A stretch of 14,294 bases of DNA from Archangium sp. (lineage in GTDB: Bacteria; Myxococcota; Myxococcia; Myxococcales; Myxococcaceae): contig JAEUJT010000079.1 of NCBI GenBank assembly GCA_016793525.1, positions 1-14,294 of the forward strand, in the 5' to 3' direction. Shown piece by piece: positions 13,516 to 14,294 of this stretch. Position 1 is the stretch's first letter. Each line of letters starts with the position of its first letter. Below the pieces are notes generated by a model. That model was given only the letters and a program-made list of their open reading frames with translations, did not search any database and was not told the DNA's origin. Position numbers and translations under genes: made by a program.

Positions 13516-14294
13516 GGCGCTGCCTCCAGTTCACTCGTAACGAAGACGTCGACTTCGCCGGCGCGTTCGCTCAAGGCGATGCGTTGGTGCCGGTGCCCTC
13601 GTCGGGCAGACAGCGACGTACCGGCTCCCGTCTCGTCGGGGAGCGCCTCGACCTGCCACCCCGACTGCGCCAGCGCCGCGCGGTAGAAGTCTCGCACCTC
13701 GGTCACCGTGCGTTTGCGCACCACGACGTGGGTCAACACGTGGTCGACAGACTCGCCCAGCGAGAGCACCTGCGGTCGGCTCGAGTCCGGCGGCGCGATG
13801 AAGCCGTCAGGACCCGGTGACGCGGCCTGCAACATCATCTCGGGGCGGCTGATGGAGAGGAAAACGAGCGTCTGCTCGCGCTCGTGCACCACCGACACCA
13901 TGTGCATCACGTCAGGCGCGCGACCGCCGTCGAGCTGCACCACCGCCTGGCGCCACGCCACGTACCCGAGCCGGGGAGAATAGCGGTGCGCGATGGTCGC
14001 CACGCCCGCCCGCTTGAAGGTGTCTTCATAGAAAGACATCACCGTCTCGAAGCTGTCAGCTGTCGAGAACCACGACACCTTCATCGGCAGCGTCTGAACT
14101 GGGCTCTGCGAGAGGAGCTTTCGCGGCGCGCCATTCGGGTAGATGGGCATGCCCTCGAGCGTGTCGGGGTCGGGCAACATCGGGTCGCGCGCTGAGCGTG
14201 GGGACCCCAGCGGCAGCGCGGACACGGCCTCCCGTTCGGGCGCTTGCTCCATCGCGCGCTCAAGCGCGACCCACCGGCGCTCCGCGAGAATGAC
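13512..14294 (-). CDS. Unrecognised protein with two FY..GW-type modules, 5' end outside the window
   Basis: The frame runs open to the right edge. An ATG at 14252-14250 would give 246 residues, but it lacks a clear ribosome site and the preceding codons (VILAERRWVALERA) read like the end of a membrane helix plus a coding linker, so the true start is probably upstream. Numbering from that ATG, two similar stretches are seen: ETVMSFYEDTFKRAG (69-83) and EVRDFYRAALAQSGW (185-199), each followed by beta-type sequence. A helix followed by FY..x3-4..GW is a recurring small module in proteobacterial periplasmic and lipoprotein sequences of unknown role. The proline- and serine-rich stretch at 10-55 looks like a linker. 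The stop overlaps the pilin start by 4 bp (ATGA), so it is the upstream gene of the pilin-receptor-lipoprotein operon. Function is not known. Confidence 0.75.
   Translation of the reverse strand, partial: VILAERRWVALERAMEQAPEREAVSALPLGSPRSARDPMLPDPDTLEGMPIYPNGAPRKLLSQSPVQTLPMKVSWFSTADSFETVMSFYEDTFKRAGVATIAHRYSPRLGYVAWRQAVVQLDGGRAPDVMHMVSVVHEREQTLVFLSISRPEMMLQAASPGPDGFIAPPDSSRPQVLSLGESVDHVLTHVVVRKRTVTEVRDFYRAALAQSGWQVEALPDETGAGTSLSARRGHRHQRIALSERAGEVDVFVTSELEAAP

Noticed and set aside
1..14294. CRISPR arrays, tRNA or rRNA genes, insertion sequences, prophage or toxin-antitoxin genes
   Set aside because: No regular short direct repeats with spacers, no cloverleaf or rRNA-like sequence, no transposase or integrase motifs, and no recognisable toxin-antitoxin pair were seen.

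Overview
The window is GC-rich DNA (about two-thirds G+C by eye, strong G/C preference at codon third positions) with tightly packed operons, lipoproteins, a TonB-dependent receptor carrying its own TonB C-terminal domain, FG-GAP-type repeats and a Flp-like pilin. Together these suggest a delta-type proteobacterium, most likely a myxobacterium (Myxococcota). The assignment is an inference from gene content and composition; no rRNA, tRNA, CRISPR array, insertion sequence, integrase or prophage gene was seen.

Layout from left to right. (1) 2-1036 (+): the 3' end of a repeat protein with FG-GAP-like blades of 55-57 residues. (2) 1050-3648: a divergent pair, a COG2907-type FAD oxidoreductase (-) and a saccharopine-dehydrogenase-like/trans-enoyl-reductase-like Rossmann protein (+), sharing a 130-bp upstream region. 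(3) 3645-9424 (-): a complete branched-chain amino-acid ABC importer operon in the classical order livK-livH-livM-livG-livF, ending in a short-chain dehydrogenase that directly abuts livF. A likely promoter precedes livK. A probable 54-residue two-helix membrane protein lies on the opposite strand between livH and livM. (4) 9490-14294 (-): a second compact operon, read from the right edge: a protein with two FY...GW-type modules (5' end off the window), a 69-residue Flp/TadE-type prepilin, an 867-residue TonB-dependent receptor and a 395-residue lipoprotein. Its genes overlap or are separated by at most about 30 bp.

How the parts work together. The liv operon should import leucine, isoleucine, valine or related amino acids through a lipoprotein binding protein, two permeases and two ATPases. 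The right-hand operon looks like a cell-surface module: an outer-membrane receptor with a partner lipoprotein, and a pilin-type small protein made with it. The left-hand oxidoreductases and the SDR look like lipid or secondary-metabolite redox enzymes with unknown substrates.

The most unexpected signal is compositional. The tetranucleotide ATCC/GGAT is almost absent (ten occurrences counted by eye, against roughly 90-100 expected from base composition). Correspondingly, isoleucine is written ATT almost only when the next base is C, and ATC otherwise. Six of the ten exceptions cluster in the first half of the + strand Rossmann-protein gene and its upstream region, which marks that stretch as different from its surroundings.
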